Positions 60,655-64,000 of a DNA stretch of 64,000 bases are shown piece by piece. The translations under genes were made by a program, and so were the position numbers. The first letter of the stretch is position 1. Each line of letters begins with the position of its first letter. A model generated the notes under the pieces. That model was given only the letters and a program-made list of their open reading frames with translations. It had not been told where the DNA came from and did no database searches. Source of the stretch: Faucicola mancuniensis (GTDB taxonomy: Bacteria > Pseudomonadota > Gammaproteobacteria > Pseudomonadales > Moraxellaceae); contig NZ_CP171363.1 in the NCBI RefSeq assembly GCF_046523945.1, positions 1,736,001-1,800,000 on the forward strand, read 5' to 3'.

Positions 60655-61704
60655 TTACATAAAGGCTTCAGGCTGTTTTGCATACGCACGAGCGGATTCT
60701 TTGCTAATCACGCCTTTGTTGAGCCATTCACGCAAACTTTGGTCAAGCGTTGTCATACCTTCGCCAGCACTGGTTTGGATTGCCGAGTACATTTGTGCGA
60801 CTTTATTTTCACGAATCAAGTTACGAATCGCAGGCGTGCCAAGCATGATTTCATGCACCGCCACACGACCGCCTGTTTGACGTTTTAACAAGGCTTGTGA
60901 AACAACGGCTTGCAATGATTCTGATAACATCGCACGAATCATATCTTTTTCAGCAGCAGGGAATACGTCCACCACACGGTCAATGGTTTTGGCAGCAGAT
61001 GTGGTGTGCAATGTACCAAATACCAAGTGTCCTGTTTCAGCGGCGGTCAAGGCAAGACGAATGGTCTCCAAATCTCGCATCTCACCCACCAAAATCACGT
61101 CAGGGTCTTCACGCAGTGCCGAACGCAAGGCTGCGTCAAAACTTAAGGTATCACGGTGGACTTCACGCTGGTTAATCAGTGATTTTTTGGATTGATGAAC
61201 GAACTCAATCGGGTCTTCAATGGTCAAAATATGCTCTTTACGATTTTCATTAATATAGTTAATCATCGCCGCAAGAGTGGTAGACTTGCCCGAACCTGTC
61301 GGTCCTGTAACCAACACAACACCACGCTTAAAGCTAGAAATTTTTTTAAACACTTCACCCATGCCAAGCTGTTCCATCGTCAAAACTTCTGATGGAATGG
61401 TACGAAATACCGCACCTGCACCACGGTTTTGGTTAAAGGCATTGACACGAAAACGTGCCACTTCAGGAATTTCAAACGAAAAGTCCGCTTCCAAAAACTC
61501 TTCATAATCAGCACGTTGTTTATCATTCATAATATCATAAATCAAACCATGCACCGTTTGGTGGTCTAGCGGTGGCATATTGATTTTGGTGATTTCACCG
61601 TCCACACGAATCATCGGTGGCAAACCTGCCGAAATGTGCAAATCCGATGCTTTATTTTTGTGCGAAAAGCGTAATAAGTCGTCAATACTGAGTTTTTTTG
61701 ACAT
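60655..61704 (-). CDS. pilT: Type IV pilus retraction ATPase PilT
   Basis: This 349-residue retraction motor of type IV pili, needed for twitching motility and DNA uptake, has all expected motifs. These are Walker A GPTGSGKSTTLAAMI, Asp box TIEDPIEFVHQSKK, Walker B DPDVILVGEMRDLETI, His box GHLVFGTLHT and the AIRNLIRE signature (in GTPAIRNLIREN), which is required for retraction in studied PilT proteins. It begins LSIDDLLRFSHKNKASDLHIS. It is divergent from yggS and followed by pilU. These are the only pilus genes in the window. Confidence 0.97.
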   Translation of the reverse strand: MSKKLSIDDLLRFSHKNKASDLHISAGLPPMIRVDGEITKINMPPLDHQTVHGLIYDIMNDKQRADYEEFLEADFSFEIPEVARFRVNAFNQNRGAGAVFRTIPSEVLTMEQLGMGEVFKKISSFKRGVVLVTGPTGSGKSTTLAAMINYINENRKEHILTIEDPIEFVHQSKKSLINQREVHRDTLSFDAALRSALREDPDVILVGEMRDLETIRLALTAAETGHLVFGTLHTTSAAKTIDRVVDVFPAAEKDMIRAMLSESLQAVVSQALLKRQTGGRVAVHEIMLGTPAIRNLIRENKVAQMYSAIQTSAGEGMTTLDQSLREWLNKGVISKESARAYAKQPEAFM

Positions 61705-61904
61705 AATTTTTACCTATAAATAAAATGAAACGATGAAAAATTTTTCACACTATAAACAAATTTTTTTAAAAAAACCACCAAAAACCGACAAACATACAAA
61801 GTTTTGGGATTTTAACAACTTATCAAAAAAAGTGTGTTAAATAGTTGCTATTATAGCTTGAATTGATAAAATTGTTCAAAGTTTTTAGCAAAAGAGAAAA
61901 TGTG

Positions 61905-62579
61905 ATGAACGAACAACAATTAATCAACAATTATCAAGCAATCAAATCGCAAATCCCCAATCATGTCACCCTGCTTGCCGTATCAAAAACCAAGCCAAGC
62001 GAGATGATAAAAACACTGGCAGGTGTGGGGCAAAGCGATTTTGGCGAAAATTATGTACAAGAAGCCATTGCCAAAATCAACGAATTAAAAAATGTAACTG
62101 CCAACGGCAAACCGCTCATTTGGCATTATATCGGACACATTCAACGTAACAAAACCAAAGATTTAGCCGAACATTTTGACTGGGTGCATGGCGTGGATAG
62201 GTTGATTATTGCCGAACGGTTAAACGAACAACGCCCAAAAAATTTGCCAAAATTAAACATTTGTATCCAAATTAACATAGACGATGAAGACACTAAATCA
62301 GGCTGTCAGCCAGAAGAATTGACTGAATTGGTCAAAAAAATTAGCCAATTAGAAAATATTGTGTTGCGTGGGCTGATGATTATCCCTGCCAAAAACAGCG
62401 AAACGGCATTTGTCAAAACCAAACAATTATTTGACAAAAATCGCCAATTTCACGCCAATCCGCAAGATTGGGATACGCTGTCAATGGGGATGAGTGGCGA
62501 TATGGCTCAAGCGATTGACGCAGGTTCAACTATTGTAAGAGTGGGGACGGCGATTTTTGGGGCGAGGGATTATAGCTAG
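61905..62579 (+). CDS. yggS: YggS family pyridoxal-phosphate homeostasis protein
   Basis: This 224-residue protein from the ATG at 61905 (AGAGA upstream) is a single-domain PLP-binding barrel related to alanine racemase. It has TLLAVSKTKP with the PLP Lys, GENYVQEAIAKI, WHYIGHIQRNK, MGMSGDMAQAIDAGSTIVRVGTAIFG, all family signatures. YggS/PLPBP buffers the cofactor and affects amino-acid balance; no enzymatic activity is known. It is divergent from pilT, as in Pseudomonas. An earlier in-frame TTG at 61863 adds 14 residues and is unlikely. Confidence 0.95.
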   Translation: MNEQQLINNYQAIKSQIPNHVTLLAVSKTKPSEMIKTLAGVGQSDFGENYVQEAIAKINELKNVTANGKPLIWHYIGHIQRNKTKDLAEHFDWVHGVDRLIIAERLNEQRPKNLPKLNICIQINIDDEDTKSGCQPEELTELVKKISQLENIVLRGLMIIPAKNSETAFVKTKQLFDKNRQFHANPQDWDTLSMGMSGDMAQAIDAGSTIVRVGTAIFGARDYS

Positions 62580-62581
62580 TC

Positions 62582-62612
62582 TATTTACAGTTGTAAATAC
62601 TTGGTTTATAAT
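62582..62612 (+). promoter_or_regulatory. Promoter with palindromic operator for the downstream two-gene operon
   Basis: -35 TTTACA (62584-62589) and -10 TATAAT (62607-62612) are 17 bases apart. The -35 lies inside an inverted repeat TATTTACA-GT-TGTAAATA (62582-62599). The promoter begins three bases after the yggS stop. Such a layout fits autorepression by the helix-turn-helix protein encoded by the second gene. Confidence 0.7.
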
Positions 62613-62634
62613 ATTTTGAACAAATGGAGAGTAT

Positions 62635-62820
62635 GTGGAAACAGGAAAATCCGCTCATGCTTTTTGTAGATTGCGTTGCGTGCTTGGACATTCTGAACAT
62701 CAGATGGGTATTTGGAGTACGCCAAAAAATCCAGAAAATCATGCCAAACAAATTATCAGAAAGGTCAGTCAATGCCAAAGTGATAATCAAGTTATTGAAA
62801 ATAATGGAGAAAATGAATGA
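62635..62820 (+). CDS. Small protein of a putative autoregulated two-gene module
   Basis: This 61-residue product starts from a GTG at 62635 that has GGAG nine bases upstream, in line with the promoter. Its stop overlaps the start of the next gene by four bases (ATGA), which supports it being translated. It is rich in His, Cys, Gln and Asn (CRLRCVLGHSEHQMGIWS, then KQIIRKVSQCQSDNQ); I do not recognise a family. Small size and coupling to a DNA-binding protein resemble a toxin-antitoxin pair, but there is no direct evidence for toxicity. A different frame from ATG 62624 overlaps it and is less likely. Confidence 0.5.
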   Translation: METGKSAHAFCRLRCVLGHSEHQMGIWSTPKNPENHAKQIIRKVSQCQSDNQVIENNGENE

Positions 62821-63266
62821 ATACATACCATTTTACCATCGTCATTCGTGATAACCAACTTGATGAAATAGAAGACAAATTATTTGAAGCAGGCTGTGAT
62901 GACGCACTACTTTGTTATTATAATGACGTGCCATATTTAGAGTTTGACCGAGAAGCAGACAACGCCGAACAAGCCATTAAAACCGCCATACAAGACATTC
63001 ATTTAGCAGGATTTTATGATTTAGCAGTGCAAGAAAGTGGGTTTAGCACGTTGGCAGAAATGGCAAACAAAATTGGTGTCTCTCGCATGACCATGACAAA
63101 TTATGCCAAAAACAAACGGGGCAAAACAGACTTTCCCAAACCGATGTATGGCATTACGTCCGCTTCAGCCCTGTACCGTTGGCAAGATGTAGCAAATTGG
63201 CTATATAAAGAAGGCAAGTTAGCCAAAGCCGATTATGATGTTGCACAAGTTGCCGTTGCATTTTAA
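62817..63266 (+). CDS. Helix-turn-helix protein with N-terminal alpha/beta domain
   Basis: This is a 149-residue protein in two parts. Residues 1-70 form a compact alpha/beta domain (TYHFTIVIRDNQLDEIEDKL, LEFDREADNAEQAIKTAI) that faintly recalls HicB-like folds. Residues 75-130 contain a helix-turn-helix (TLAEMANKIGVSRMTMTNYA) similar to MerR/excisionase-type heads, ending in SASALYRWQDVANWLYKEGK, which reads like an excisionase wing. It probably binds the palindrome at 62582-62599 and represses its own operon. Homologs are of unknown function as far as I recall. It overlaps the small upstream gene by four bases. Confidence 0.7.
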   Translation: MNTYHFTIVIRDNQLDEIEDKLFEAGCDDALLCYYNDVPYLEFDREADNAEQAIKTAIQDIHLAGFYDLAVQESGFSTLAEMANKIGVSRMTMTNYAKNKRGKTDFPKPMYGITSASALYRWQDVANWLYKEGKLAKADYDVAQVAVAF

Positions 63267-63268
63267 AT

Positions 63269-64000
63269 TTATTTTTCTAACGATTTTAACAAAAAATTGA
63301 TATAACGAATTTGGGCGTTTTTTGTGTCCATTTCGCTTTTGCCGTTGCCTTTTTTAGCCATTTTTATCTCAATATTGACATAATCAATGTCATGAAAATG
63401 GGTGAAATTTGATAAAGATTTGTCCGTTATTTCACCAACATTTTCAACCACCACATTAAAATCATTTTGACAAATATTGTTAATCAATTGATTTTTATCA
63501 AAATTTTTAAAATCATTTTGGGTAAACCAAAACAAATTTTTTTGCTCTCTATCATGACGACACGCCACACGAATATCGCCCAATTCATCAATAAAATTTA
63601 GCCCAAAACGGCTGTAACGGCTGTTATTATGCAATGCCAACAACAAACTATCTGATTTTAAATTCAGTTTTTCTAAAATATATTGTGAAAATAAATACAA
63701 ATCTTGCTCATCAAGCGGATTATTTTCATCATAAAAAAAGATACGATTGGGGTCAATTTTGGTTTCGGATTGGCTGATTTGGTCGTAAAGCCCACGTTTT
63801 TCGTGATTTTCTAGCACCACCATACGTCCGCCATGATTGACAAGGCTCTGCAAACCACTGTCAAAACTGGCATCTTCAGAATCATGCACCACCAAATACC
63901 GCACTTTACCAATCGGTTGTTTTTCAAAAATGCCGATTTGATAGGCTTTTCCGTTTAAGCTGATTTGTTCATAATGGTAATTTACTTGATTTTTGTTGGC
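63269..64000 (-). CDS. Hypothetical protein, 5' end beyond the window
   Basis: The frame is open to the right edge, so the N-terminus is missing; at least 243 residues are visible. Near the visible start a strand QISLNGKAYQIGIF leads into YLVVHDSEDASFDSGLQSLV, then GGRMVVLENHEK, DPNRIFFYDENN, LLLALHNNSRYS, and later VNIEIKMAKKGNG. The HD-E, NH-E, DPNRIF and LHNN motifs suggest a metal-dependent hydrolase-like fold and match a widespread unnamed family from memory. I cannot assign a substrate. It converges on the helix-turn-helix gene with three bases between stops. Confidence 0.6.
   Translation of the reverse strand, partial: ANKNQVNYHYEQISLNGKAYQIGIFEKQPIGKVRYLVVHDSEDASFDSGLQSLVNHGGRMVVLENHEKRGLYDQISQSETKIDPNRIFFYDENNPLDEQDLYLFSQYILEKLNLKSDSLLLALHNNSRYSRFGLNFIDELGDIRVACRHDREQKNLFWFTQNDFKNFDKNQLINNICQNDFNVVVENVGEITDKSLSNFTHFHDIDYVNIEIKMAKKGNGKSEMDTKNAQIRYINFLLKSLEK

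Noticed and set aside
62624..62851. A 75-codon frame from ATG 62624 as the first gene of the small operon
   Set aside because: It would start only about five bases after the predicted transcript start without a ribosome-binding site, and it runs out of frame through the next gene; the GTG frame at 62635 has GGAG upstream and an ATGA overlap.
62635..63266. A HicA-HicB toxin-antitoxin system
   Set aside because: Size and order are suggestive, but the small protein lacks the conserved HicA Gly-Ser-His core and the second protein is only faintly HicB-like.
1..64000. CRISPR arrays or a complete prophage
   Set aside because: No regularly spaced direct repeats with unique spacers and no run of phage structural, lysis or integrase genes were seen; only isolated remnants are present.
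1..64000. TTGGCAAA as a DNA uptake sequence
   Set aside because: The word and its complement are frequent by eye, but they often fall in Leu-Ala/Ala-Lys codon contexts in this AT-rich genome; without counts against a background model it cannot be claimed.

Overview
The window looks like chromosome of a member of the Moraxellaceae, most likely a Moraxella species. It is AT-rich. It carries a one-piece tmRNA whose tag reads ANDETYALAA, a form I associate with Acinetobacter and relatives. It also has gammaproteobacterial gene pairs (cvpA-purF, yajC-secD-secF, pilT/pilU beside yggS, nrdB beside a YfaE-type ferredoxin, ccoS and ccoI), and there is no sign of flagella. No rRNA, tRNA, CRISPR array, complete prophage or replication origin was seen.

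Layout. 1-7.3 kb: end of pyrD, cvpA-purF, an ArsR regulator with an ene-reductase that appear to share an operator, an iron-type alcohol dehydrogenase, a nuclease remnant and a luciferase-like oxidoreductase. 7.3-9.5 kb: azlD and an azlC gene split by a complete IS982-family element with intact inverted repeats and a 6-bp target duplication. 9.5-15.5 kb: yajC-secD-secF, HU with a basic tail, and two unknown envelope proteins. 15.6-25.1 kb: a tightly packed operon encoding the whole CMP-pseudaminic acid pathway (pseB, pseC, pseF, a fused pseG-pseH, pseI), then a flippase and three glycosyltransferases. One of these is of the GT52 sialyltransferase-like type and is a candidate pseudaminyltransferase. 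25.1-26.2 kb: a decayed ApbE/ferric-reductase locus.

26.3-33.4 kb: tmRNA, yebC, a voltage-gated K+ channel, a rhodanese-like protein without its cysteine, ccoS with a copper-type SafE protein, an isomerase, an alanine symporter and an outer-membrane barrel. 33.8-38 kb: methionine-cycle genes ahcY and metF with a PIN-domain toxin-antitoxin pair between them, then tag. 38-45 kb: rarD, an Lrp regulator, ccoI, IS debris, a solute-binding lipoprotein and a MetE-like methyltransferase. 45-55 kb: mnmC, yciB, a PHP phosphoesterase, upp, ybeD, a probably frameshifted Lrp gene, rpoD, and ferredoxin with nrdB. 55-64 kb: acyl-CoA dehydrogenase, a GGDEF/EAL protein, rsmE, pilU, pilT, yggS, a small two-gene operon with its own palindromic operator, and an unidentified partial gene.

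Three copies of a short inverted-repeat element (ends AGAACCTGTATTCACAAC) at 1.2, 30.7 and 54.7 kb appear to be one MITE family at different stages of internal deletion. The items most worth following up are the pseudaminic acid operon with its fused PseG-PseH and GT52 enzyme, this MITE family, the small operon at 62.6-63.3 kb, and the shared ArsR/ene-reductase operators. All functions are inferred from sequence patterns read by eye; no database search was run.
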